Positions 36,293 through 44,732 of a stretch of DNA of 64,000 nucleotides are shown piece after piece. Positions within the stretch are counted from its first letter, which is position 1. Each line of letters starts with the position of its first letter. The notes beneath the pieces are model-generated. The model saw nothing but the letters and a program-made list of their open reading frames with translations. It was not told the DNA's origin and did not search any database. The position numbers and the translations under genes are program-made. The stretch covers positions 3,224,001 through 3,288,000 of the forward strand of contig NZ_CP109273.1 of NCBI RefSeq assembly GCF_045209745.1, in the 5' to 3' direction. Origin of the DNA: Micromonospora sp045209745. Lineage in GTDB: Bacteria > Actinomycetota > Actinomycetes > Mycobacteriales > Micromonosporaceae.

Positions 36293-36748
36293 TCAGGCGA
36301 GCTCGTCGGGGTCGATCCCGAGGAGGTTCGCCACCTGTTCGATGATCACGTCATGCACGAGATCGGCGAGGTCCTCACGGTCCATCGCCCGGAACTCCAA
36401 GGGCCGTCGGTACAGCACGATCCGCGGCGGCACCTCCTGCCGGCCTGGGCGGCCGGGAAGCAGCCGGGCCAGCGGGACCTCGCCGTCCTCCAACACGTCG
36501 GTGTCGTAGACGTTCAGGTCCGGCGGGACGTCCTCGACCGCGAACTCGACCCCTGCCAACTCCTTGGCGAACCGGCGCTCCAGCGTCTCGACGGTGTCCA
36601 GGACCAGGTCGTCGAAGACCTCGGCCTTGGTCCGCGCCAGCGGCACGGTGGCGGGCACCAGCCGCCCGCGCAGGCCACGCCCGTGCCGGTCACGATGCGC
36701 ACGCCGGCCGGAGCCGGGGCGGCGGTGTTCCGGGTTCGGGCTCGTCAT
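36293..36748 (-). CDS. Metallopeptidase-family protein with degenerate zinc motif (Rv3259-like)
   Basis: A 151-aa protein of the zincin-like family next to whiB2 in mycobacteria (Rv3259 type). The position where related families have HExxH reads H132-DVII-E137-QVANLLG, so a normal zinc site is not present and activity is doubtful. The basic N-terminus (residues 9-31, rich in Arg) is disordered. The ATG at 36748 is the best start; upstream frame is not conserved. It converges on whiB. Function is unknown, and its lasting linkage to whiB and DUF3499 is the main clue. Confidence 0.8.
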   Translation of the reverse strand: MTSPNPEHRRPGSGRRAHRDRHGRGLRGRLVPATVPLARTKAEVFDDLVLDTVETLERRFAKELAGVEFAVEDVPPDLNVYDTDVLEDGEVPLARLLPGRPGRQEVPPRIVLYRRPLEFRAMDREDLADLVHDVIIEQVANLLGIDPDELA

Positions 36749-36901
36749 GAGGCAAAGGGTAGCGCCCGCGCCGGGCTGGTCACCGGCAGCGCCGCTCCTG
36801 TGGCGCGGCGCGCCCGGGACGGCCAACTGTGATCACCATGACGGGCGTGTCGCAACGCGAAGCGATGCGCCGGACCCGGTAATGGAGATACCCTGCCGCA
36901 C

Positions 36902-37276
36902 GTGAGGTCACCACGGCGCTGCTCCCGTAACGGCTGCCCCCGGCAAGCGGTCGCCACATTGACCTATGTCTACAACGAGTCGACAGCGGTGGTGGGACCG
37001 CTGGCGGCGTTCGCCGAGCCGCACACCTATGACCTGTGTGAGCCGCACGCCCGCAGCCTGACCGCACCACGTGGCTGGGACGTGGTCCGGCACGAGGGCG
37101 AGTTCGAGCCGCCGCCGCCCACCACCGACGACCTGGTCGCACTGGCCGAGGCGGTCCGCGAAGCCGCCCGCCCAGCCCCGAGGCCGCCGGAGGGCACGCC
37201 CGACCGGTCCCACCCCGACCAGTCCCACTCCACCGGCCGTCGAGGCCACCTCCGCGTCATCCCCCCGAACCACTGA
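36902..37276 (+). CDS. DUF3499 protein (Rv3258c-like)
   Basis: A 124-aa protein of the actinobacteria-specific DUF3499 family. The N-terminal half carries a probable zinc-binding set, C7, C12, C46 and H49, in CSRNGCPRQAVATLTYVY and YDLCEPHA. The C-terminal half is Pro-, Ser- and His-rich and disordered. The GTG start at 36902 coincides with the conserved MRSPRRCSR opening, with ggagata farther upstream than ideal. It is divergent from the metallopeptidase-like gene. No function is established. Linkage to whiB and to mannose metabolism genes is conserved in actinobacteria. Confidence 0.85.
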   Translation: MRSPRRCSRNGCPRQAVATLTYVYNESTAVVGPLAAFAEPHTYDLCEPHARSLTAPRGWDVVRHEGEFEPPPPTTDDLVALAEAVREAARPAPRPPEGTPDRSHPDQSHSTGRRGHLRVIPPNH

Positions 37277-37333
37277 CCCGCCGCCAAGGGTTGGTCCTTG
37301 CTGCTTGGCTTCGCGAAGCGGCCCTGATCGGGA

Positions 37334-37351
37334 GGAAGTAGGTCTACTTCC
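37334..37351. terminator. Short palindromic hairpin between convergent genes
   Basis: GGAAGTAG and CTACTTCC (37334-37341 with 37344-37351) form an eight-base stem. The two-base centre means the real loop would be four to six bases. It ends three bases before the stop codon of the FAD oxidoreductase on the other strand. Confidence 0.45.
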
Positions 37352-37354
37352 GAG

Positions 37355-38761
37355 TTAGTTGCCCAGGAGGCGCGAGAAGGTAGCCGCTCGGCGGGAGGGG
37401 CGGTTGGTGCGGGATTCGACCCCGTCGGCGGAGGCCATGACCCGTAGGCCGACGTTCACGGCCAGCCAGCGCAGGGGTTCGGGTTCCCAGCGGGGTGAAC
37501 GGTGGTTCACCCAGGGCAGGGTGGTCAGCTCGGTGCGCTCACCACGGATCAGGTCGGCCAGGGTGCGGCCAGCGAGGTTGCTGGAGCCGACACCGTCCCC
37601 GACGTAGCCGCCCGCCCAGGCCAGCCCGCTGGCGCGGTCGAAGCCGACCGAGGCCGCCCAGTCCCGGGTCACCCCGAGCGGGCCGCCCCAGGCGTGCGTA
37701 ACTCGCAGGTCCGGGCCGAGCACCGGAAACAGCTCACCGAGGGTCCGCCGCAGCGTGGTGAAGACCCGTGGCTCGCGGTCGTAGCCGGGGGAGACCCGGG
37801 ACCCAAAATGGTAGGGAGCACCGCGCCCGCCGAACGCCAACCGGCCGTCCGCGGTGCGCTGCCCGTAGACGATCACGTGTCGGTGGTCGGAGAACGTCTC
37901 ACGCTGAGCCAGCCCGATCCTGGCCCAGGTCTCCGCCGGCAGCGGCTCGGTGGCCACCATCAGCGAGTACACCGGTGCCACGGCGCGTCGCTGACCGGGC
38001 AGCATGGGCGTGTACCCCTCGGTCGCCCGGACCACCACCGGCGCCCGTACCGTGCCAGCCGCGGTGATCGCCGCGCCGGCCCGGATCGCGGTGACCGGGG
38101 TGCGCTCGTGGATCGTCACCCCGAGCCGTTCCACGGCCCGGGCCAGGCCGCGGACCAGCTTCGCCGGGTGCACCGCAGCGCAGTGCGGGGTGTACGTCCC
38201 ACCGCGTACCCCCTCGGCGGCGCACCGGGCGGTGGCCTCGCCGGCGTCGAGCAGCGCCAGGTGCTCCGCGCCGAAGCCGAACGCGCGGGCCTCGTCCACG
38301 GCGGCCCGCGCCCGGGCGAGCTGTGGGCCGGTGCGGGCCAGGGTGACCGTGCCGCCGTCGGCCCAGTCGCAGTCGATGCCCTCCACCGTGACCACCCGGC
38401 CCACCTCGCGGACCGTGCCGTGCAGGGCCCGCTGCATGGCGACCGCCGCGTCCCGGCCGTGCCGGCGGGCCAGCCCGGTCAGCGAGGTGGGGAAGAGCGC
38501 CGAGCACCAGCCGCCGTTGCGGCCGGATGCCCCGTACCCCGCGATCTCCATCTCCAGCACGATGACCCGCAGCGCCGGGTCGGCGCGGGCCAGGTGGTAC
38601 GCCGTCCACAGCCCGGTGTAGCCGGCGCCCACGATCACCACGTCAGCGTCCGCGTCGCCCGGCAGTGCGGGACGAGGGGTCAGCGGGCCGTCCAGGGTGG
38701 ACAGCCAGTACGACAGATCCCGGTAGTGCCCGACGGGGTCGCCGCTCAGAGCCGTGCCCAT
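37355..38761 (-). CDS. FAD-dependent amine/amino-acid oxidoreductase (DAO family)
   Basis: A 468-aa D-amino-acid-oxidase-fold flavoprotein related to PuuB/glycine-oxidase enzymes. The dinucleotide motif VVIVGAGYTGLWTAYHLA is at about residues 37-54, the RNGGWCS segment lies in the FAD pyrophosphate region, and GGYVGDGVGSSNLAGRTLADLI near the C-terminus completes the FAD site. The ATG at 38761 overlaps the aminotransferase stop codon by 16 bases, so translation is coupled. Likely substrate is an amine such as putrescine, its gamma-glutamyl derivative or an aminated product, by context with the class III aminotransferase and the pot transporter. A second, related oxidoreductase follows potC. 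Confidence 0.85.
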   Translation of the reverse strand: MGTALSGDPVGHYRDLSYWLSTLDGPLTPRPALPGDADADVVIVGAGYTGLWTAYHLARADPALRVIVLEMEIAGYGASGRNGGWCSALFPTSLTGLARRHGRDAAVAMQRALHGTVREVGRVVTVEGIDCDWADGGTVTLARTGPQLARARAAVDEARAFGFGAEHLALLDAGEATARCAAEGVRGGTYTPHCAAVHPAKLVRGLARAVERLGVTIHERTPVTAIRAGAAITAAGTVRAPVVVRATEGYTPMLPGQRRAVAPVYSLMVATEPLPAETWARIGLAQRETFSDHRHVIVYGQRTADGRLAFGGRGAPYHFGSRVSPGYDREPRVFTTLRRTLGELFPVLGPDLRVTHAWGGPLGVTRDWAASVGFDRASGLAWAGGYVGDGVGSSNLAGRTLADLIRGERTELTTLPWVNHRSPRWEPEPLRWLAVNVGLRVMASADGVESRTNRPSRRAATFSRLLGN

Positions 38762-40092
38762 GCCTCGGTGAGGACCGTGCGCAGGATCTGCTCGATCTCG
38801 TCGAAGTGCTGCTGCTCGGCGATCAGCGGCGGGGCGAGCTGCACGACCGGGTCGCCCCGGTCGTCGGCACGACAGTAGAGGCCGGCCTGGTACAGCGCCG
38901 TGGAGAGGAAGCCGCGCAGCAACCGCTCCGAGTCGGCCTCGTCGAAGGTCTCCCGGGTCGTCTTGTCCTTGACCAGCTCGATGCCGTAGAAGTAGCCGTC
39001 GCCGCGGACGTCGCCGACGATCGGCAGGTCGTACAGCTTCTCCAGGGTCGATCGGAAGGCGTCCTCGTTGGCGCGTACGTGCCCGACCAGGTCTTCGCGG
39101 GCGAAGACCTCCAGGTTGGCCAGGGCCACGGCACAGGAGACCGGGTGCCCGCCGAAGGTCACCCCGTGGGCGAACATGCCGGTCTCGGTGAGGAACGGCT
39201 CCATCAGCCGGTCGCTGGCGATCATCGCGCCGAGCGGCGCGTACCCGGAGGTGATGCCCTTGGCGGTGGTGATGATGTCCGGCTGGTAGCCGTAGCGCAC
39301 GGCGCCGAAGTATTCGCCCAGCCGGCCCCAGGAACAGATGACCTCGTCGGAGACGAGCAGCACGTCGTACGCGTCGCAGATCTCCCGGACCCGCGCGAAG
39401 TAGCCGGGCGGGGGTGGGAAGCATCCGCCGGAGTTCTGCACCGGCTCCAGGAAAACCGCGGCGACCGTGTCCGGCCCCTCCCGTTCGATGGCCCGACCGA
39501 TCTCGTCGGCGGCCCAGCGGCCGAACGCCTCGGCGTCGTCGCCGTGCTCGGGTGCCCGGTAGAAGTTGGTGTTCGGCACCTTGATCGCGCCGGGCACCAG
39601 CGGCTCGAAGTCGCTCTTGATGCCGGGCAGGCCGGTGATCGACAGCGCGCCCATCGAGGTGCCGTGGTAGGCGATGTAACGGCTGATCACCTTGTACTTG
39701 TTGGGCTGGCCGGTGCGCTTGAAGTATGCCCGGGCCAGCTTCCACGCAGCCTCGACCGCCTCGGAACCGCCAGTCGTGAAGAAGACCCGGTTCAGGTCGC
39801 CGGGGGTGAGCGCGGCGATCTTCTCGGCCAACTCGACGGCCTTCGGGTGGGCGTACGACCAGAGCGGGAAGTAGGCGAGCTCGCCGGCCTGCTTGGCGGC
39901 GGCCTCGGCCAATTCGGTGCGGCCGTGGCCGGCGTTGACCACGAAGAGCCCGGCGAGCCCGTCCAGGTAGCGGCGACCCTGCGCGTCCCACACGTACGCG
40001 CCCTCGCCGCGCACGATGGTTGGCACCTCGCCGGCGGAGTAGCTCGCCATCCGGGTGAAGTGCATCCAGAGGTGGTCGGTGGCGTTGGCCAT
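38746..40092 (-). CDS. Class III aminotransferase (putrescine/omega-amino acid type)
   Basis: A 448-aa PLP aminotransferase of fold type I. The PLP lysine is K278 in TTAKGITSGY, the aspartate of the cofactor ring is in SDEVICSWG at about 248-256, and TTGGSEAVEAAWKLAR holds the phosphate site. The sequence opens LWMHFTRMASY, like SpuC-type putrescine/pyruvate or beta-alanine/pyruvate transaminases. It likely transfers the terminal amino group of putrescine (or a related amine) to pyruvate, giving 4-aminobutanal. It is the first gene of a two-gene operon with the FAD oxidoreductase, behind the promoter candidate at 40151-40179. Confidence 0.88.
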   Translation of the reverse strand: MANATDHLWMHFTRMASYSAGEVPTIVRGEGAYVWDAQGRRYLDGLAGLFVVNAGHGRTELAEAAAKQAGELAYFPLWSYAHPKAVELAEKIAALTPGDLNRVFFTTGGSEAVEAAWKLARAYFKRTGQPNKYKVISRYIAYHGTSMGALSITGLPGIKSDFEPLVPGAIKVPNTNFYRAPEHGDDAEAFGRWAADEIGRAIEREGPDTVAAVFLEPVQNSGGCFPPPPGYFARVREICDAYDVLLVSDEVICSWGRLGEYFGAVRYGYQPDIITTAKGITSGYAPLGAMIASDRLMEPFLTETGMFAHGVTFGGHPVSCAVALANLEVFAREDLVGHVRANEDAFRSTLEKLYDLPIVGDVRGDGYFYGIELVKDKTTRETFDEADSERLLRGFLSTALYQAGLYCRADDRGDPVVQLAPPLIAEQQHFDEIEQILRTVLTEAWARL

Positions 40093-40148
40093 GTCAGCCC
40101 CATCGGTCGTCGGGCCGGTTCAAGGGGTGACGCCGGCCGCTCTGCCCA

Positions 40149-40179
40149 CGGTTATCGCACAGTATGACTGGCGACGCAA
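40149..40179 (-). promoter_or_regulatory. Promoter candidate of the aminotransferase operon
   Basis: Read on the minus strand: TTGCGT (-35, 40174-40179), a 17-base spacer, then GATAAC (-10, 40151-40156), 58 bases before the start codon. The 11-mer TGCGATAACCG (40149-40159, minus strand) recurs at a similar distance upstream of the gamma-aminobutyraldehyde dehydrogenase gene (59749-59759), so a common regulator or sigma factor is possible. Confidence 0.45.
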
Positions 40180-40310
40180 GTGTGATCGGTTGTACTCAGG
40201 CCTGCCAGCGACGAATTCAGCGAGCGTGAGGCTTGGTGGCGACGGAATCCGCATATCCACTCGGCCCTGCTCGTCGCCGCCCGGCGCAGGACTGGTGACC
40301 CTGGTTCGCG

Positions 40311-40396
40311 GTCCTTGCTCTGCTTCAACGGACGCAACGCCGCACGTCCGGTATTCGGACACCGGGTGTTGCGCCGGGTGAAGCAGAGCAAAGGAC
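40311..40396. repeat. 86-base nested palindrome in a divergent intergenic region
   Basis: Outer arms of 17 and 18 bases (40311-40327 with 40379-40396) pair with a single bulge. Inside are six-base (40333-40338 with 40368-40373) and five-base (40346-40350 with 40356-40360) stems. The flanking genes are divergent (start codons 40092 and 40627), so it does not lie after either of them. The rest of the 534-base gap holds only promoter-like sequence. Confidence 0.7.
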
Positions 40397-40626
40397 GCCA
40401 CGATGGCCCGGTCGGCCCGGTTGATGTCGAGTGGATCAAGCGAGTCGATCAGCCGGGACGGGGGCGGGGCGTCTCTGGGGCAGTTGCGGAGCGTTTCGGG
40501 TGGGCGCCAACACGTCCACCACAACACGCCGGTAGGCGGGGGACATCGACACGCAGCGTGGCTATCCTGCGCCGCAGGGTGCATCGAGCGTAGTCGCAGC
40601 GTGTACCTGGCGGGCGGGAGGATCCG

Positions 40627-41397
40627 GTGGCGAACGAGGCGTTGCGGGTGGCGATGGCCGAGGCGGGGGAGACGGTCGAGTCGTTGGCCGTGAAGGTCCG
40701 CGTCGACCCGAAGACGGCGGCGCGGTGGCTCGCCTCGGGGCGCATCCCGCATCCGCGTACCCGGATCGCGGTGGCCCACGTCCTGAGCCGCGACGCCGCC
40801 GACCTCTGGCCCGAGCCGTTTCGCCGTCGCGACCTGCCGTGGTTCCGCCCCTGGGCCGAACTCGAACAGGACGCCACCTCGCTGCGGTCGTATCAGCCGC
40901 TGCTGGTTCCAGGCCTACTCCAGACCGAGAGGTACGCCCGCGCGGTGCTGGCCACCGGCGGGTTGGTGGCACCGGCCGAGGTGGACCAGATAGTGGTGAG
41001 CCGGCTGGAGCGGCAGGCGGTCCTGTGCCGCGACGCCCCGCCGCAACTCGTCGCGGTGATCGACGAGGTGGTGCTGCGCCGGCCGGTCGGCGACGGGTCG
41101 GTGATGGCCGGGCAACTCAAGCACCTCGCGGCGGTGGCCGAGTGGGAGCACGTGCAGGTTCGGGTGATCCCGGCCGAGAGCCCGTGGCACACCGGCCTGG
41201 CCGGGCCCTTCGTGCTGGGCCGCCTGCCCGACGGGACGGAATTGGCGTATCTCGACAACCAGCTGCGCGGTCAGGTGGTGACCGATCCCATCGACATCGC
41301 TAACCTGGGACGCAGGTGGGAGAGCGTCGCAGGCGAGGCGCTGCCCCGGCGACGCTCAACCGAGCTGATCAGGGAAGTGGCCGAGACATGGACATGA
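40627..41397 (+). CDS. XRE-type regulator with DUF5753 domain
   Basis: A 256-aa protein with an N-terminal helix-turn-helix (about residues 12-55, with VESLAVKVRVDPKTAARWL) and a DUF5753 ligand-binding-like domain (about 75-250, with LLVPGLLQTERYARAVL). The GTG start has ggaggat just upstream. The next gene, DUF397, overlaps its stop codon. XRE-DUF5753/DUF397 pairs are abundant in sporulating actinobacteria (WhiJ-like) and act together in developmental or metabolic control, with the small DUF397 protein often relieving repression. The target here is unknown. Confidence 0.88.
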   Translation: MANEALRVAMAEAGETVESLAVKVRVDPKTAARWLASGRIPHPRTRIAVAHVLSRDAADLWPEPFRRRDLPWFRPWAELEQDATSLRSYQPLLVPGLLQTERYARAVLATGGLVAPAEVDQIVVSRLERQAVLCRDAPPQLVAVIDEVVLRRPVGDGSVMAGQLKHLAAVAEWEHVQVRVIPAESPWHTGLAGPFVLGRLPDGTELAYLDNQLRGQVVTDPIDIANLGRRWESVAGEALPRRRSTELIREVAETWT

Positions 41398-41582
41398 CCG
41401 ACGCCCGCTGGCGTACCGCGACCCGCAGCAGCAACAACGGCGGCGACTGCGTCGAGGTCGCCGACAATCTGCCGGGCCGGGTGCTGGTGCGGGACAGCAA
41501 GGACCGCGACGGCGGCACTCTGGCCTTCGCGCCGGCCGCCTGGACGTCCTTCGTCGGCGCCTTCCGCCAGAACCCTCGTTGA
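41388..41582 (+). CDS. DUF397 small partner protein
   Basis: A 64-aa DUF397 protein with the typical WRTATRSSNNGGDCVEVADN opening, followed by VLVRDSKDRDGGTLAFAPAAW and a C-terminal helix. The ATG at 41388 overlaps the regulator gene by ten bases. A second ATG at 41394 would give the common ATGA overlap and cannot be excluded. Family members bind or antagonise their XRE partner. The stop codon lies inside the left arm of the long hairpin that follows. Confidence 0.82.
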   Translation: MDMTDARWRTATRSSNNGGDCVEVADNLPGRVLVRDSKDRDGGTLAFAPAAWTSFVGAFRQNPR

Positions 41583-41657
41583 TCCACTCGGGTTCATTGA
41601 AGTCGGGGCGTCGGGACCACCGGGACACCGCGACTTCCTGAAAGCCGAGTGGATCAA
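41579..41657. terminator. Long bidirectional terminator palindrome
   Basis: Perfect 13-base arms (41579-41591 with 41645-41657) continue inward with an imperfect stem in which GAAGTCG pairs with CGACTTC. The left arm includes the DUF397 stop codon, and the right arm ends 12 bases from the Lrp-type gene's stop codon. It sits between convergent genes, so it can terminate both. The two-part stem looks like a dispersed element rather than a random terminator. Confidence 0.65.
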
Positions 41658-41668
41658 GGCCGTGAGCG

Positions 41669-42181
41669 TCAGGCCGTGCCCCAGGTGTAGGTCTGCTTGC
41701 GCAGCTTGAGGTAGACGAACGCCTCGGTCGCCAGCACTCCGGGGACGGCGCGCAGCTTCTGCAGGATCTCCAGCAGGTGGTCGTCGTTGCGGCAGACCAC
41801 CTCGGTGAGCAGGTCGAACGACCCGGCAGTGATCACCACGTAGTCGACCTCCTCCAGCTCGGCCAGCCGGTCGGCCACCGCCTCCAGGTCGCCGTCGGTA
41901 CGCAGGCCGATCATCGCCTGGCGGGGGAAGCCGAGCTGGAGCGGATCGGTCACCGCGACGATCTGCATCACCCCGGCGTCGAGCAGCCGCTGCACCCGCT
42001 GTCGTACCGCCGCCTCGGAGAGCCCGACCGCCTTGCCGATCGTCGCGTACGGCCGGCGGCCGTCCTCCTGGAGCTGCTCGATGATCTGCTTCGCCACGTC
42101 GTCCAACAGAATGTGACCGGATCCTTCACGCACGGCGACGCGCCGCCCGCCGGTGTTGCTCTCCTGCTGCCGGTTCGTCAT
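41669..42181 (-). CDS. Lrp/AsnC-family transcriptional regulator
   Basis: A 170-aa regulator with an N-terminal helix-turn-helix (about residues 26-75, LLDDVAKQIIEQLQEDGR to SEAAVRQRVQRLLDAG) and a C-terminal RAM ligand-binding domain with alternating strands (DYVVITAGSFDLLTEVVC). The ATG at 42181 is the best start, though the first 20 residues are disordered. It is divergent from potD across 209 bases, so it is the obvious candidate regulator of the polyamine transport operon, and perhaps of the aminotransferase operon and of itself. Members usually sense amino acids, here perhaps an amine metabolite. Confidence 0.88.
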   Translation of the reverse strand: MTNRQQESNTGGRRVAVREGSGHILLDDVAKQIIEQLQEDGRRPYATIGKAVGLSEAAVRQRVQRLLDAGVMQIVAVTDPLQLGFPRQAMIGLRTDGDLEAVADRLAELEEVDYVVITAGSFDLLTEVVCRNDDHLLEILQKLRAVPGVLATEAFVYLKLRKQTYTWGTA

Positions 42182-42390
42182 CGATCGCTCCCCATGTCCA
42201 TTCCCCGGGCTGAGCCTAATGCCATCGGGCAGTGTGGCGTAATTCGTCGTCCATTGCTATTCCCGCAACGGAATCCCTTGTGGGGGTCGTCACCTCATGT
42301 CAGGATCAGTCGTCCCAGGCACCTGACCCCTCCCGCCGGCGCGTCACCCCCGTTACCGCCGCCGACGGACGACCCCCTAGGAGTCGTCAT

Positions 42391-43575
42391 ATGCGAACTC
42401 CCCTGAAGCCCCTCACCCGGCGTGGACTGCTCACCGGGACCCTCGGTTCGGCGGCCCTGCTCGCCGCGGGTGGCGCGCTGGCCGGTTGCGGCACCAAGGC
42501 CGCGACCCAGACCGAGGAGGGCTGCAAGAGCGAGGACCTCTCGGCCACGGAGAAGAAGCTGGCCTTCGCCAACTGGCCGCAGTACCTGGACGCCGACGAG
42601 AAGGACGAGTCGAAGCGGCCCACCCTCGACGCCTTCTTCAAGAAGACCGGCATCCAGGTCACGTACACCGAGGACATCAACGACAACAACGAGTTCTTCG
42701 GCAAGGTGCAGAACCAGCTCGCCGCCTGTCAGAGCACCGGCCGGGACGTCATGGTCCTCACCGACTGGATGGCCTCCCGGATGATCCGGCTCGGCTGGAT
42801 CCAGAAGCTGGACAAGGCGAAGCTGCCGAACGTCGAGGCCAACCTGCTGCCGTCGTTGCGCAACCGCGCCTTCGACTCGGACAACCAGCTCGCCATCCCG
42901 TGGCAGTCCGGCCTGGCCTGCCTCGCCTACAACGCCAAGGTGACCAAGGAGATCCGCACCGTCGACGAGCTGCTCACCAGGCCCGACCTCAAGGGCAAGG
43001 TGACCGCGCTGTCGGAGATGCGGGACACCATGGGCCTGCTGCTGCAGTCCAACGGGCACGACCCGTCGAACTTCACCACCGCCCAGTTCGACGACGCGCT
43101 CAGCAAGCTCAAGAAGGCCGTCGACTCCAAGCAGATCCGCAAGTTCACCGGCAACGACTACGCCCCGGACCTCGCCAAGGGCGACATCGCCGCCTGCATC
43201 GCCTGGTCCGGCGACGTGGTCCAGCTCGGCTTCGAGGACGAGAAGATCAAGTTCGTGGCGCCGGAGTCGGGCGTGATGCTCTGGTCGGACAACATGCTGG
43301 TGCCGAACAGGGCCAGCCACAAGGCCAACGCCGAAGAGATGATCAACCACTACTACGACCCGGCGGTGGCCGCGCAGCTCGCCGCGTACGTCAACTACAT
43401 CTGCCCCGTCAAGGGCGCGCAGGCCGAGATGGAGAAGATCGACCCGGACCTGGCCAAGAACCCGCTGATCTTCCCGGACGAGGCGATGCTGTCGAAGTCC
43501 AGGGCGTTCATGGCCCTGGACGAGAAGCAGGAGAGGGAGTACGAGTCCAAGTTCCAGCAGGTCATCGGGGCGTGA
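42391..43575 (+). CDS. potD: Spermidine/putrescine ABC transporter substrate-binding lipoprotein
   Basis: A 394-aa extracytoplasmic solute-binding protein. The twin arginines (R10-R11) precede a hydrophobic stretch, and the lipobox L30-A31-G32-C33 marks a Tat- or Sec-exported lipoprotein. The mature part matches the PotD/PotF fold (FANWPQYLDADE, then FKKTGIQVTYTEDINDNNEF). The ATG at 42391 has aggag at about 42379-42383. It is the first gene of potD-A-B-C-FAD oxidoreductase-saccharopine-dehydrogenase-like, all with overlapping or touching stop/start codons, behind the divergent Lrp/AsnC gene. The ligand is a polyamine by family, with putrescine favoured by context. Confidence 0.92.
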   Translation: MRTPLKPLTRRGLLTGTLGSAALLAAGGALAGCGTKAATQTEEGCKSEDLSATEKKLAFANWPQYLDADEKDESKRPTLDAFFKKTGIQVTYTEDINDNNEFFGKVQNQLAACQSTGRDVMVLTDWMASRMIRLGWIQKLDKAKLPNVEANLLPSLRNRAFDSDNQLAIPWQSGLACLAYNAKVTKEIRTVDELLTRPDLKGKVTALSEMRDTMGLLLQSNGHDPSNFTTAQFDDALSKLKKAVDSKQIRKFTGNDYAPDLAKGDIAACIAWSGDVVQLGFEDEKIKFVAPESGVMLWSDNMLVPNRASHKANAEEMINHYYDPAVAAQLAAYVNYICPVKGAQAEMEKIDPDLAKNPLIFPDEAMLSKSRAFMALDEKQEREYESKFQQVIGA

Positions 43576-44732
43576 TGACGATGGGACACGAGTCACCGGC
43601 CGGCGACCTGAGGCTGGCCGACCTCACCAAGCGGTTCGGCGTCTTCACCGCGGTGGACGACCTCAGCCTGACCATCCCGCAGGGCTCGTTCTTCGCCCTA
43701 CTCGGGGCGTCCGGCTGCGGCAAGACCACCACCCTGCGGATGATCGCCGGCCTGGAGGAACCGACCAGCGGGCAGGTGCTTCTCGGCGACCGGGACATCG
43801 CCCGGCTGCGACCGTACAAGCGACCGGTGAACACCGTGTTTCAGAGCTACGCGCTCTTCCCGCACCTCGACATCGCGGAGAACGTGGCCTTCGGGCTGCG
43901 CCGGCGCGGCATCCGCACGGTGGACGACCAGGTCCAGCGGATGCTGTCGCTGGTGCAGCTCGACGGCTACGGCCGCCGCCGTCCCGCCCAGCTCTCCGGC
44001 GGGCAGCAGCAGCGCGTCGCCCTGGCCCGCGCCCTGATCAACCACCCCCAGGTGCTGCTGCTCGACGAGCCGCTGGGCGCGCTGGACCTGAAGCTGCGCC
44101 GGCAGATGCAGATCGAGCTGAAGCGGATCCAGACCGAGGTCGGGATCACCTTCGTGCACGTCACCCACGACCAGGAGGAGGCCATGACCATGGCCGACAC
44201 GGTCGCGGTGATGAACGCCGGGAAGATCGAGCAGCTGGGCGCCCCGGCCGACATCTACGAGTTCCCGGCCACCGCGTTCGTGGCGAACTTCCTCGGTCAG
44301 TCCAACCTGCTCGCCGCCGAGGCCGCGGGCATCGCCGGCGCCGACGTGCCGGTCACCGCCCACGGCGCCCGCTTCTCGGTGCCCGCCGACCGTGCCCGCG
44401 CCGACCAGGGCGCGGTCTACCTGGGAGTACGCCCGGAGAAGCTGCACCTGGTCGGCTCCGCCGAGCAGGTTCCCGGCGGCCACCAGCACCTCGAAGGGGT
44501 GGTCACCGACGCCTCCTACGTGGGAGTGAGCACCCAGTACCTGATCCGGACCGGCTGGGGCAGCGAACTCTCCGCGTTCGCGGCGAACAGCGGTGCCGGC
44601 CGACAGCTCCCGGTCGGTGCGCCGGTGGTGGCGTACTGGGATCCCCGGCACGCCTTCCTGCTGCCCCGCGAGCCCGGCCAGGACGACCGCACCGCTCCGC
44701 TGCTGGACGAGCCGGTGGGTGCGCCGTCATGA
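43575..44732 (+). CDS. potA: Polyamine ABC transporter ATP-binding protein
   Basis: A 385-aa ATPase. Walker A GASGCGKTT is at residues 44-52, the signature LSGGQQQR and the Walker B VLLLDEP follow, and the HVTHDQEEAM switch histidine region is intact. The C-terminal TOBE-type extension includes GVRPEKLHLV. I use the ATG at 43575, which shares one base with the potD stop codon (TGATG). A GTG one codon earlier and an ATG two codons later are possible. It energises polyamine import with PotB and PotC. Confidence 0.92.
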   Translation: MTMGHESPAGDLRLADLTKRFGVFTAVDDLSLTIPQGSFFALLGASGCGKTTTLRMIAGLEEPTSGQVLLGDRDIARLRPYKRPVNTVFQSYALFPHLDIAENVAFGLRRRGIRTVDDQVQRMLSLVQLDGYGRRRPAQLSGGQQQRVALARALINHPQVLLLDEPLGALDLKLRRQMQIELKRIQTEVGITFVHVTHDQEEAMTMADTVAVMNAGKIEQLGAPADIYEFPATAFVANFLGQSNLLAAEAAGIAGADVPVTAHGARFSVPADRARADQGAVYLGVRPEKLHLVGSAEQVPGGHQHLEGVVTDASYVGVSTQYLIRTGWGSELSAFAANSGAGRQLPVGAPVVAYWDPRHAFLLPREPGQDDRTAPLLDEPVGAPS

